From Hemileia vastatrix (taxonomy: Eukaryota > Basidiomycota > Pucciniomycetes > Pucciniales > Zaghouaniaceae): a stretch of 64,000 nucleotides of DNA. The stretch spans positions 31,695,501 to 31,759,500 of the forward strand of contig JASXTE010000005.1 in the NCBI GenBank assembly GCA_030280995.1. Reading direction: 5' to 3'. The position numbers and the translations under genes are program-made. Below, in pieces: positions 54,201 through 64,000 of the stretch. Position 1 is the first letter of the stretch; each line of letters begins with the position of its first letter. A model generated the notes under the pieces. It was not told the origin of the DNA. It worked only from the letters and a program-made list of their open reading frames with translations, and searched no databases.

Positions 54201-54342
54201 AAAGAATGATACAAACTCTTGAAGACATGATCAGAAGATATTGTGCCTTTGGATTAGAATACAAAGACAATGAGAAATTCACACATGACTGGGTAACATT
54301 AATTCCTGGACTTGAATTTGCTTATAACAGCACAACTCATTC
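51242..54342 (+). mobile_element. Gypsy-4, left part (Gypsy-2-type element, split by Gypsy-5)
   Basis: Protease to integrase of an element related to Gypsy-2. It ends in the TSTTHSV-like integrase segment at 54342, where Gypsy-5 is inserted. The target duplication CATTC is at 54338-54342 and 62966-62970. The gag and 5' LTR are missing at the Gypsy-3 junction. Confidence 0.92.
51242..54342 (+). pseudogene. Gypsy-4 pol, protease to integrase
   Basis: Protease LDTGAAGSVVS (51489), RT SCLDGNKGYHQIPVEK (52350) with YIDD (52552), RNase H with YTDASFTGLG (52993), integrase zinc domain (53690-53820) and DDE core with MDFFTGLP, SDRDPKFTSEFW and a Lys at DGLAKRMI before the Glu-bearing helix. Stops near 51297, 51737, 51953 and 53489 and small frame changes at 52420 and 53240 break it. 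Confidence 0.88.
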
Positions 54343-55130
54343 TGTCAAGGGGTGCTTTTGGTCTAGAAGCTTGGTTCGAGGTTTATACAAGGAATTTTAG
54401 GGTTTTATTGGACTCTCAAAGAATGGTACGTATTTCTTAATCAAATAATTGCTTTACTCAAATGAAAGAGGTAGTTATAAGATATCAATATAAATTATAG
54501 ATTAGAATTACGGTGTTGTAAATACTAAAATTATAAAATATAGGAATAAATTTATTGTTGTGAGTGTAATAATAATGTAAGTGATAAAAAGAATGTTTTG
54601 AAAAGCACAAAGTAAGAGGCCTTTTATAGGCAAAACATGAGGGAATAAATTATACGGAATTTACACTATGTATTGTAAGAATGTGAGTAAAAGAGTGACT
54701 GAAAGGAGTACATATATGACATAAGAATTAAATAAATGATACGTCAACAAGGACATCAAATTTATTAGCAATAAAGTTTGAGTTCCTTTGACTGTCACAA
54801 TTAATTACACAATCATTAATTAATTATATTACTTTCACGGGATTCCAGATCTCTCACTGAGGTAATATAATTAATCTAAAGTTTTTTATTATAATTTTAT
54901 TTTTAAATTCTATTCCCATTGACTTATACCATTGAGCACGGTGTTAGGGAGTAAAATTGTAAGGGACATTTTATTTACATTAAGTAATTATACTACTTAT
55001 TGTACTTAACTAGTTAATTGTAAGTGATGCTTAAGTAGGTAATTAATTATTGGTAAGAAGAAGGGGTGTGGCTTCAACTGAGTAAAATAATTAATTATTT
55101 TAACAGTTAAGTCTAGTAGCCTGGCTGACA
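54343..55130 (-). repeat. Gypsy-5 3' LTR (788 bp)
   Basis: TGTCA...TGACA ends; TATA box at 54622-54630 on the minus strand. Confidence 0.95.
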
Positions 55131-55163
55131 CTCCCTCACTCTAAAAAAAACAATAAAAAAATG

Positions 55164-58100
55164 CTATGGTTTTTTCTTTTTATACTTTTTTAGTAGAGTA
55201 GGAAGATTAGATATCTCCTTCCCAGGTATCCAAGAATCATATTCAGATGATTTATTCTTGAATCTCAATAAGTATTCTGTACCTTTTTCAGCAGTGACTA
55301 TTCTGTCATTTAGAATTTTTTCAATTTCTGCTGTTTCAGTGATTTCATTTGGGGCTTTCTTTGGTCTTCCCCTCCTTTTTGGAAATAAATCACTATTGGA
55401 TGTGTAAGGTTTCAAAAGAGATATTGGAAAAACAGCATGTTTTCTGTCATATGGAGAATACAAAATAACCTTAACTGCATTATCTCCAATCATTCTTCTG
55501 ACAACAAATGGACAACAAATGGATCTTTCAATTTGTGATTACCTTGTAAGTTGAAGTGGACTGTAGAAATCAACACTTCATCACCCTTTTTAAAAGTGTA
55601 TTCTTTATGGGACTTGTCCCATCTCTTCTTCTCATATTCAAATGATTTTTCAATACATTGTTGAGCATGATTTCTGCACAGTTGTTGCATTTGAAGAAAA
55701 GATTTTACACCAGGATGTATATCCAATTTAGGTATTTTGTTATTGAGAATTTGGGCACGAGTATTTGGAACATATCCTAGCCAGAGCTCCAAAGGCTTTC
55801 TTTGAGTAACAGAATGTACAGTGCTATTATAAGCAAATTCCAACCCAGGAAGTAAGGTAACCCAATCATGAGTGAATCTGTCATTATCTTTATACTCAAG
55901 GCCAAAGGCACAATACCTTCTAATCATGTCCTATAAAGTCTGAATCATTCTTTCAGCTAAACCATCAGTCTGTGGATGATGGGCAGTAGAAAGTTTCAGA
56001 TCACAACCACAAACATCCATCAGAGACATCTGAAATTCAGAAGTAAATTTAGGGTCTCTGTCAGAGATTATGCTTTAGGAAAACCAGCAGTATTAAACAT
56101 ATGAGACCACCATAAGAAAGCTAATTCTTTAGTGGAAACATCCTTGTGAGTAGGGATAAATTTACACATTTTTGTGAATCTGTCCACAATAACCCAACAA
56201 GAGTTATAGCTGTCTTTACCAGCAATAGGTAATCCTGTTACAAAATCCATGTTTATTATCTGCCATGGTGCATCAGGAGGTTCAATATGTTGCATTAATC
56301 CTGCTCTTTTACCAGTTAATCTTTTTGATTTTTCGCAAGAATCACAAGACTCAACATATAATTTTGTGTCTTCAGACATATTAACCCACCAAGCAGTGTT
56401 CTTAATTCTGATCATTGTTTTTTCAAGATCAAAATGTCCAGCTAATATGTCATCATGACAAATTTTCAAGATGATTTCTTTCATAGAAGGAGGAATAACA
56501 ATGACATTACTCAACTCTCTTCTATAATATAGATATCCTTCATCAATTGAAAATTTACCTTTTTCCAAAGCTATTTGGTACTTTGGTGGAAGGGTTTTAA
56601 TTAATGCTTGTATTGAAGCATTCTTTGGATCATTTAATATGGTGCATAACTTTTTTAAGTCAGTGTCCTTATCATATGAGTCCAGAATAAGCTGTAATAG
56701 CTCTTCCTCCATATCAACCACATATACCCCATGTATATGAATAATTTCATCCTCAGGATCATACGCAGGATTAGAGTCATTATTTGGTAAAGGTAACCTA
56801 GATAACATATCCACATTTGAGTGAACAATACCAGCCCTATGAATAATTGTCATTCTCCCTCTGTATTCTTGAACAGCCAACTGCCATCTGAACATATGTC
56901 TGTTAGGTGTTTTCAAGCTTAAAAGGGATTTAACTGCACTGCAGTCAGTGACAAGTCAAATTTCTGGTCATCTAGGTAATAATGAAGCTTTTCTAGAGCC
57001 CACACTACAGCTAAACATTCTAATTGAGTAGCACTATATTTCAATTCACTATTTCTCAAGGTTCTTGAAATATAACAAATTACTACTTCTGAAACTTTAT
57101 CATTTATCACTTGTTTTTGATGGAGGGCAGCACCAAGACCAATGAAACTGGCATCAGTGTACAAAACAAATGGTTGATTAAAGTCATGTAAAGCAAGAAT
57201 TGGTGCTTACATCAAACAGTGTTTCATTGTGTCAAAGGCTCTTTGTCTTTCACTATTCCAGACAAAAGCACCATCCTTTCTAGTTAATTGGGTAAGGGGT
57301 AAAGCTATGACTTGGTAGTTTTTAATATACTGTCTATAGTATCCACACATTCCCAAAAAACTTTGGAGCTCTCTCACTGTAGTAGGAGCCTTCACCTGTT
57401 GTATGGCTGCCACTTTGTTCTGGTCAACACATATCTGTAAGCCTGAAACAACATGACCAAGGACTTTAAAAGAATGAAACCCAAATTTACATTTCTTCAA
57501 AGCAAGTGTCATATTTATTTCATCCATTTTCTGGAATACTTTACACAGGTGGTTAAGATGGTCCTCAAATGTTTTTGAGAATATAATGATATCATCAACA
57601 TAAACCATCAGCCATTCTTCAATTATCTCTTGATGGAATGTGTTATCCATGACTTTTTGGAATACTGAAGGGGCATTTTTAGGGCCAAATGGCATCCTAA
57701 TATACTTATAAATACCCATATGAGTGGCAATAATCAGAAAATTCTGAGAATTTCTCTCAACAGGTACCTGGTGATATCCTTTGTTACCATCCAAACAGCT
57801 GATATATTTAGCACCCTGTAAGGTAGCATGTATAGAGCTAATTCTAGGTAAAGGGTGGATATCATCAACACTATAAGTATTTAGTGCTCTATAAGCACCA
57901 CATAACTTGGCTTTATCTTTCTCATAAGAAATTAGGACAGGTGAGATAACACAATGTTTAGGTGTTTCAACTACCTTTTCAATAATATTCATTTTTAAAA
58001 GGGTAGAGATATTGTCTTCAATATCTTTTCTCTTTGTGGGAGAAGCAGGATAAGGCCTCTTCTTTAAACTAGATGGTATATCAGTTAATGGGCAAGACAA

Positions 58101-58884
58101 TGAAAGTTTCATTTCCTCTTTAACTAATCCCAGTTCATGTGATCCATGAGCAAAAGCCATAGGAAAAGACTTTATCAAGTTAATGATGGAATCTTTATCC
58201 TCACCAGAAAGTTGTTCCCCAAAAGAGGCATTGTCAATTTCAGACAAAAGGGCATGCATCTCTTTTGTAGATCTTCCTTTACATTGAACTACAGAATTAC
58301 ATGTGTTTAATTCTGGTTTCAATAATTTTTTAGGGGAGGAAATCTTTAATTTTCTCTTCCCATTCATCCCCATTGTGAAAAATTGATTTGAGGGATCCAA
58401 TTTTATGCCATACTTGGTTAAAATATTTCCCTACAATAAACCAATTGCTTAAGTTATCATTCTTCATGACAACAAAATTACAAATAGCTCTTACAAAACC
58501 ATTGTTACATTTAAAAAACACTGTGGCTTTGTATTTACCAATGGGGGACAAAACAGAGCCATAACCTCTCCAATTTTCAGAAATGATAGGCATTATTTTT
58601 GATTTATAGTTTTGATCCACTGAAGCAAGTGCTCTTTCAGAAACTACACTTCCTCCAGCTCCAGAATCCAGAACAACTTCAATGCTGGTTCAATTAATCA
58701 AGACTGGTGCCTTGAGAGGGGCAATAACAATTGAGTTATCCTCAATGTTCTTTATGATCTCAGCATCCTCAACTGTAGACAAAGAATTATTATCAATATC
58801 AATAGTATTTAAATAATGAATATCCTCTTCCAGTATCAAGATTTCTTGTTGAGATTCATATGAAATATTGCTGGCACAATCACT
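55164..58884 (-). pseudogene. Gypsy-5 pol: protease, RT, RNase H, integrase, chromodomain
   Basis: Protease with DSGAGGSVVSE (58660), RT with YVDD (57600, where the relatives have YIDD), RNase H YTDASFIGLG (57160), integrase zinc domain and DDE core (56470-55950), GPF region damaged near 55500, and a C-terminal chromodomain-like part (55164-55330, RFKNKSSEYDSWIPGKEIS). Breaks: stop at 58885 (TCA to TAA), small deletion near 58426, stop near 57206, deletion near 56957, loss of one base near 56068, stop near 55935, frame change near 55505. Confidence 0.9.
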
Positions 58885-60972
58885 TTATGTATCATCCAGT
58901 GCTACTGTGTCATCAGCATGCTCCTCTGTTTGTTCTACAAGATTTATCTTCTTGTCACAAACATGGCCTTTCTGCCAAGGCTTGTTGCACTTGAAGCAAG
59001 TGTTTGTTGCATACTTCTTTGGTGCAACAGGGGCAGAAGGTTTACCAACCTTTTCCAGAGGTTTCTGTTGGTAAGTGGAGGGTTTCTCCAAAGGGGTCCT
59101 AGGAATGAATCTTCTGGCATCATACTTATTGTTTAGAAGTATCTCATTGCAAGTATTAATGAAAGAAGAGGGTTCTTTGGAGAACTCAGTTCTAGCCACT
59201 ATCAAGTCTCTCAGAGACATTGGTAATTTATAAATGATTCTGTCCTTCCATAAATCAAACTCCATATTTGGGTCCATTGATATTAAGATTTTTACAAGTT
59301 TCATTAAAAATTCAATAGGTTTATCAGTAGAAGAGCTATATCTAGTTTCCTCATACTGCCTTTGTTGAGCCATTCTGAAATTGGAGCCACCAAATTGTGC
59401 TTTAATTAATTTCTTCCAATCCTCCCATGAGTAGTCATTCCCATCCAGGAGAACAGATTCATACCACATCAGGGCAACATTAGTGAACAAAGAAATTAAC
59501 TTGGACACAATTTCCTCATCTGGGAGTTTGTATGAATTTTTTAAGTTATCAATTCTGCAAATAAATTGTTGCCAATCAGAGGAAGAATCACCATCAAATG
59601 TAGGATATTGGTCAAGTATTGGCCAATTCTTTTGATTTGAAGGAGTCTCCTTAATACTAGCTTGTTTCTGAGTAAGAAGCAGCTGTACTTTCTCTAATTG
59701 GGCTGAAATCTCATTGTTTAATCCTTCTGTTGCAGATCCTGGTGCATCATCAGTCTTTGATTGAAACTCAGTGTTATCAACAGGTATTTCTGGAGCTATT
59801 TTTACTTTAGATGAACTAGCGACAGGTACTATTTGAGCATCCTGCACTATATGTTCCTTCACAGAAATGTCAGAATATTTCTGGTCATTCAACAATGAGT
59901 TCAATTTTTCTTCAATGGTTGTTAGTCTTGTTTTCATTCTTGGAAGACTAGATAAACTCTCATTGATAGTTGCAAAAGATAACTGATTTTTATTTTGAAA
60001 AGATGACAAATGGTCATTCAATCTTTTCAGATTTATCTTATCTATCTCCACCTCCTGGCAACAGGCAGATACAGTATCTTTTAGTTTAGACAAATCATTT
60101 TTTATATTTTGCCATAAAGCAACTTTCTTTTCATGGGTTGCTTTGTAATGAGACAATTCATCAGAGACTCTCTGTGATTCACTTCTTAATGCTTGATAAC
60201 CCTGATCAGTTAACAAACTATTATATCTCTGAGTCAATTGCATATTGTTCATTATATGATTTTGTTTGGCAATAATATCTCTCAAGTACTCATCATTAAT
60301 TCTTGCTACATCTGGAGTGTTTCTCAATAAGGTAACTAAGTAACTTTCCAGACTCTCATAGAACTGAGGGTCAAGAGTTTCATCAATTACAGCCATATCA
60401 GGGTTAATCATTGAGGTAGCATTCTTCCCTCTCAGATTTACCTGAAAGAACAGAATCAGCCACAAGAAAAGGCACTTGAGAATCAATAGAGGGACGTACC
60501 AGAGTTTGCTGGGTATCACCATATTGGGCTTTCTTTTTCTTTTTCCTCCTTGATAGGGGTGGGGAGGAGTGGGGTTGACCTGGTTGGGCCTTGATGGACC
60601 TGCCTGAGGTAACTGATGCTGATTTTGAGACAGGTAGTCCCACTGAGTGTTTAACCAGTCCCACTGCCACTTGGACACTTCCAACTTCTCTTGGGACTGG
60701 GGAGCCAATTGTTGTTGATCCCTGGGAGGAAGAGGTTTCTTCTTCTCTTGAGGAAAGGTATCTGTTCTTCTCACCTTTTCTTCCAGAGCATCTACCCTTA
60801 CCTTTAGTCTCAAGCTTTCTGTCCTTAACTCCTTTATGTGAGTTGACAGATTCTTTACCTGCTGTGACAATGGCATCTTTTTTATCCTGAAGCCTTTTGG
60901 AAACTCTTCTGGTGGGTTTATCATAGGCTTCTGATCCTGAGTGGTGTCCACTAGGATTTCTACTTCTTCCAT
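58885..60972 (-). CDS. Gypsy-5 long ORF: overlapping-frame N-terminus joined to gag body, 695 aa
   Basis: Begins Met-Glu-Glu-Val at 60972. Residues 1-180 are the overlapping-frame segment (heptads, Pro/Gln stretch, KWQWDWLNTQW, PYQGGKRKRK). From about residue 186 the frame becomes the gag body (INPDMAVIDE onward), then the capsid block and zinc knuckle CFKCNKPWQKGHVC (about 660). In Gypsy-1 the gag body is instead in frame with the upstream ORF. A deletion of about 71 bp in Gypsy-5 near 60415-60430 has moved it. The result is an open 695-codon reading frame that may be accidental or may be used. Confidence 0.75.
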   Translation of the reverse strand: MEEVEILVDTTQDQKPMINPPEEFPKGFRIKKMPLSQQVKNLSTHIKELRTESLRLKVRVDALEEKVRRTDTFPQEKKKPLPPRDQQQLAPQSQEKLEVSKWQWDWLNTQWDYLSQNQHQLPQAGPSRPNQVNPTPPHPYQGGKRKRKPNMVIPSKLWYVPLLILKCLFLWLILFFQVNLRGKNATSMINPDMAVIDETLDPQFYESLESYLVTLLRNTPDVARINDEYLRDIIAKQNHIMNNMQLTQRYNSLLTDQGYQALRSESQRVSDELSHYKATHEKKVALWQNIKNDLSKLKDTVSACCQEVEIDKINLKRLNDHLSSFQNKNQLSFATINESLSSLPRMKTRLTTIEEKLNSLLNDQKYSDISVKEHIVQDAQIVPVASSSKVKIAPEIPVDNTEFQSKTDDAPGSATEGLNNEISAQLEKVQLLLTQKQASIKETPSNQKNWPILDQYPTFDGDSSSDWQQFICRIDNLKNSYKLPDEEIVSKLISLFTNVALMWYESVLLDGNDYSWEDWKKLIKAQFGGSNFRMAQQRQYEETRYSSSTDKPIEFLMKLVKILISMDPNMEFDLWKDRIIYKLPMSLRDLIVARTEFSKEPSSFINTCNEILLNNKYDARRFIPRTPLEKPSTYQQKPLEKVGKPSAPVAPKKYATNTCFKCNKPWQKGHVCDKKINLVEQTEEHADDTVALDDT

Positions 60973-61111
60973 CTCTACATCCTGTTTGGGGCAAGGATTT
61001 ATTAGTTTGAGAAATTCTTCTTGTTAAAGGAGAACTTAAAGAAGTAGGCTCATCATAATCAATTAAGTCTAGTTCTTCTTCACGTGCAGCAGAACCACTT
61101 TGGTCAGTCAT
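60404..61111 (-). CDS. Gypsy-5 gag N-terminal ORF, 235 aa
   Basis: Begins Met-Thr-Asp-Gln at 61111. Acidic start, SRRISQTNKSLPQ-type segment, Arg/Lys/Ser-rich middle, VQVAVGLVKHSVG segment, and a poly-Lys stretch, then a stop at 60404. It overlaps the 60972 ORF by more than 560 nt in a different frame. In Gypsy-1 and Gypsy-2 this frame is the one that leads into gag. Probably the authentic gag start, truncated here by the 71-bp deletion. Confidence 0.7.
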   Translation of the reverse strand: MTDQSGSAAREEELDLIDYDEPTSLSSPLTRRISQTNKSLPQTGCRDGRSRNPSGHHSGSEAYDKPTRRVSKRLQDKKDAIVTAGKESVNSHKGVKDRKLETKGKGRCSGRKGEKNRYLSSREEETSSSQGSTTIGSPVPREVGSVQVAVGLVKHSVGLPVSKSASVTSGRSIKAQPGQPHSSPPLSRRKKKKKAQYGDTQQTLVRPSIDSQVPFLVADSVLSGKSEREECYLND

Positions 61112-61139
61112 TTTAAGATTTTACTGAAATGAAGAAAAG

Positions 61140-61860
61140 AGACAATAAGATTAATTAGTCTTTATTTTTTATTTTTTTATTTTTAAAAATAAAATAAAAT
61201 AAATAAATAAAAAAATCTTTTTTCAGGATAAAAATCAACTTAAATAAAATTAATTTATTAATAAAAAAAATTTAAAGCCAGGATTATAAGATAATCAACT
61301 GTAGAAATAAATTTGAATTTTTATTAATAATTTTTAATTAATTATTTTCAGGATTTAAATCAACTAATTTATTACCAGGACTTATTGTCAACTGAAGTAA
61401 TCAAATATGAAAATTTATTAATTTAATAAAATTTTATTGAACTGATAACTTAACTACCAGGACTTAATGTCAACTGAAGTAATTAAATATAAATTTTTAT
61501 TTTAAAATTTTATTAAGCTTGATCACTTAATTACCAGGACTTAATGTCAACTGAAATTATTAAATATGAGTTTTATTAATTAAAATATTTATTGAATTAC
61601 CAGGACTCAGAGTCAACTGAAGTAATTAAATAATAATTATATATTAATTAAAAATATTATTTTCAGGACAATTTTTCAACTGGAAAAATTAAATTAATCA
61701 GGACAAATGTCAACTGAAAAGATTATAATAATTAATATTAAAATATAATTATTTTATTACCTCTGGGACTAAGAACACTTATTGCTCTATTATGGTCAAC
61801 CAGGAAAAATAAAAATAAAATATAATAATAAAAATAAAATCCAATTACCAGACACCTCCC
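61140..61860 (-). repeat. Leader hairpin-repeat array of Gypsy-5
   Basis: About nine copies of the CAGGAC...GTCAACTG motif (near 61375, 61456, 61535, 61600, 61664, 61699 and degenerate ones before). Relative to Gypsy-1, one period of about 100 bp with two copies is missing. Confidence 0.75.
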
Positions 61861-61989
61861 GCTGTAAAATGAGCAAATTAATGCCACTTACAGAGTGCTG
61901 AGTAAAAGGAAATACGTAGCAAATGAAGAGTGAAGAGTAACCCACAAATAGTAATGCAATAATTACCACAATATATACGACGTTTAGTC

Positions 61990-62035
61990 AATATATGATC
62001 CTAATTTTTGGAGCGCGGTTCAATTCCCTTTTGCA
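61990..62035 (+). other. tRNA-like sequence in the Gypsy-5 leader
   Basis: TTTAGTCAATAT followed by GCGCGGTTCAATTCCC, the counterpart of the Gypsy-1 block at 5909-5966. A perfect GTCACGTGAC palindrome follows at about 62049. Confidence 0.4.
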
Positions 62036-62177
62036 GCAAAAAATTTTGTCACGTGACATACAACGTTCGTCGTTTTTGTCGCTTTCTCGTCCTTACAGGT
62101 ATTCGAATCGCCAATGCTCCCTTTGATTACGCCCTCAAATCACGATGCGCCGTCAATAATTCTGGAAGGCCCTCAAT

Positions 62178-62965
62178 TGTCAAGGGGTGCTTTTGGTCTA
62201 GAATCTTGGTTCGAGGTTTATACGACAAATTTTAGGGTTTTATTGGACTCTCAAAGAATGGTACGTATTTCTTAATCAAATAATTGCTTTACTCAAATAA
62301 AAGAGGTAGTTATAAGATATCAATATAAATTATAGATTAGAATTACAGTGTTGTAAATACTAAAATTATAAAATATAGGAATAAATGTATTCTGGTAAGT
62401 GTAATAATAATGTAAGTGATAAAAAGAATGTTTTGAAAAGCACAAAGTAAGAGGCCTTTTATAGGCAAAACATGAGGGAATAAAATATACGGAATTTACA
62501 CTATGTATTGTAAGAATTTGAGTAAAAGAGTGACTGAAAGGAGTACATATATGACATAAGAATTAAATCAATGATACGTCAACAAGGAGATCAAATTTAT
62601 TAGCAATAAAGTTTGAGTTCCTTGGACTGTCACAATTAATTACACAATCATTAATTAATTATATTACTTTCACGGGATTCCAGATCTCTCACTGAGGTAA
62701 TATAATTAATTTAAAGTTTTTTATTATAATTTTATTTTTAAATTCTATTCCCATTGACTTATACCATTGAGCACGGTGTTAGGGAGTAAAATTGTAAGGG
62801 ACATTTTATTTACATTAATTAATTATACTACTTATTGTACTTAACTAGTTAATTGTAAGTAATGCTTAAGTAGGTAATTAATTATTAGTAAGAAGAAGGG
62901 GCGTGGCTTCAACTCAGTAAAATAATTAATTATTTTACCAGTTAAGTCTAGTAGCCTGGCTGACA
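62178..62965 (-). repeat. Gypsy-5 5' LTR (788 bp)
   Basis: Same length as the 3' LTR; TATA box at 62457-62465 on the minus strand. The minus-strand sequence directly inside the LTR starts ATTGAGGG and lacks a clear TGG primer site. Confidence 0.95.
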
Positions 62966-63613
62966 CATTCTGTAAAAGAGAAGAAACCATTTGAACTCTT
63001 GCTGGGATACATACCAAATACCCCAGTAAATCATTTAAATAAATTACCAAGGTTGGATATACACCCTAGTACTAAATACTTTATTTATATGCAAAAAATG
63101 TGTAGAAAAAATTCAGAAGAATGCATTCAAAAAGCATTTGAATATGAAAAGAAAAGGTGGGATAAATCTCATAAAGAATTTGAATTCAAAAAAGGAGATG
63201 AAGTCCTAATTTCAACACTACATTTTAACTTACAAGGTAATGTTAAATTGAAGGATCTCTTTGTAGGACCTTTTTTAGTAAGAAAAATGGTTGGTAATAA
63301 TGCAGTGGAAGTCATATTATAAGCCCCATATGATAGGAAACATCCAGTTTTCCCTATCTCATTATTGAAACATTTCCATGCAAACGATCTTGACTTATTT
63401 CCAAAAAGAAGGGGAAGGCCTAAAAAGAAACCTGAAGAAATTGTGGAAAAAGCAGAGATTGAAAAAATACTCAAGAAAATAATCCTTAAAAAGGAAAAAG
63501 GAACTGAGTATTTATGAAGATTTAAGGGGAAATCAAATGAATTTGATAAATGGATACCTGAAAATGAAGTTTCAAATTTATCCTCTCTTCTTAAAAAATT
63601 TAAACAGAAATAA
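62966..63613 (+). pseudogene. Gypsy-4 integrase C-terminus and chromodomain
   Basis: KKPFELLLGYIPNTP, then FEYEKKRWDKSHKE, a GPF module (VGPFLVRKMVGNNAVEVIL), and a chromodomain-like segment with FKGKSNEFDKWIPENEVS, ending in a TAA near 63611. Stops at about 63320 and 63515. The family's chromodomain directs integration toward marked chromatin in other fungi; here that is inference only. Confidence 0.88.
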
Positions 63614-63793
63614 ATTTCTGTTCAACCATCTGAGGGGTTAAAAAACCAGTACTCATAATATTTTATTATGTTTTATTTCTTTAAAGAATAATCTTTAATG
63701 CTACAGAATTAATCTGAATACCTGAAAAATTACAAATAATTGAAGAAAATGTATAACTTATCATTTTTTTATTGTTTTTTTTGGGTGGGCAAG
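63614..63793. other. Gypsy-4 3' untranslated segment
   Basis: AT-rich sequence between the pol stop and the LTR. The last 12-15 bases are purine-rich and act as the candidate polypurine tract. Confidence 0.6.
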
Positions 63794-64000
63794 TGTCAGC
63801 CTGTATATCCCCAGGACAGAGTATAAAGTACTTATAAGTTATTTTAAATACATGAACTATACATGGGAACAATAAATGAGAGTACACAAACAGTATACAT
63901 AAGTAAAATTGTGATAATACACAAAAAATGCCATTATAACACCTTATATACACGCATATATCCACCTTTTATAAGTCTTATGTACTTAATATTAAGTTGG
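63794..64000 (+). repeat. Gypsy-4 3' LTR, first 207 bp
   Basis: TGTCAGCCTGTATATCCCCAGGAC resembles the Gypsy-2 LTR start (TGTCAGCCTAAATATCCTTAGGAC) more than the Gypsy-1/5 start, consistent with the protein relationship. Cut by the window end. Confidence 0.85.

Larger units (their letters stand above)
54343..62965 (-). mobile_element. Gypsy-5: complete nested Ty3/gypsy chromovirus
   Basis: Two 788-bp LTRs, 5-bp duplication CATTC on each side, polypurine tract (GTGAGGGAG, minus strand) next to the 3' LTR, leader array, gag, pol and chromodomain. It inserted into the integrase gene of Gypsy-4 in the opposite direction. About 22 differences between the LTRs by eye (roughly 2.8 %), so the insertion is not very recent. 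Confidence 0.96.
62966..64000 (+). mobile_element. Gypsy-4, right part (integrase end, chromodomain, 3' LTR start)
   Basis: Continues the element broken at 54342. The integrase C-terminus and chromodomain run to about 63613. A GGGTGGGCAAG purine-rich tract and a TGTCAGCCTGTATATCC LTR start follow at 63794. The window ends inside the LTR. Confidence 0.9.

Overview
The window looks like a repeat-dominated, AT-rich nuclear segment of a filamentous basidiomycete, most likely a rust fungus (Pucciniales). The reasons are: short spliceosomal introns and microexons in the two conserved genes; a Myb/SANT-like family that I know as widespread in rust genomes; chromodomain Ty3/gypsy elements in long or single gag-pol frames; and very low GC outside the genes. 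The species is not certain. Roughly 70 % of the window is retrotransposon.

Layout. 1-6919: minus-strand Ty3/gypsy element (Gypsy-1) cut by the window edge. 6920-15900: accessory DNA with two broken Myb/SANT-like genes, a fragment of a DDE transposase, a relic LTR, and several local duplications. 16490-22529: a small gene island on the minus strand holding a membrane-anchored glutaminase A-family protein (8 exons, 865 aa) and endonuclease III (NTH1, 6 exons, 364 aa); both models close in frame. 22861-23968: a Tc1/mariner relic interrupted by a CACTA-ended MITE. 23969-33081: Gypsy-2, with an intact 1955-codon gag-pol and both LTRs; a second copy of the MITE sits in its 5' LTR. 33082-34425: 3' part of a plus-strand copia element (Copia-B). 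34651-39813: Copia-A on the minus strand, with LTRs and a 5-bp target duplication. 39828-40349: two MITEs. 40605-41162: a small secreted cysteine-containing protein (effector-like). 42131-47394: Copia-C, plus strand, decayed. 47395-51241: Gypsy-3 fragment (minus). 51242-54342 and 62966-64000: Gypsy-4 (plus), split by a full-length Gypsy-5 (minus, 54343-62965) that has an exact 5-bp target duplication.

How it works together. The host genes look like DNA-repair and nutrient or wall-associated functions plus one orphan secreted protein. Everything else is mobile DNA in nested layers. The most unusual signals lie inside the retroelements. First, an out-of-frame ORF overlaps the 5' end of gag in two diverged gypsy lineages, with the same frame offset and a shared Trp-rich motif. 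Second, the gypsy leader carries about ten copies of a small hairpin motif and a tRNA T-arm-like sequence about 140 bp inside the LTR. Third, two MITE copies carry an 18-bp perfect palindrome next to their ends. No CRISPR array, rRNA gene or convincing intact tRNA gene was seen.
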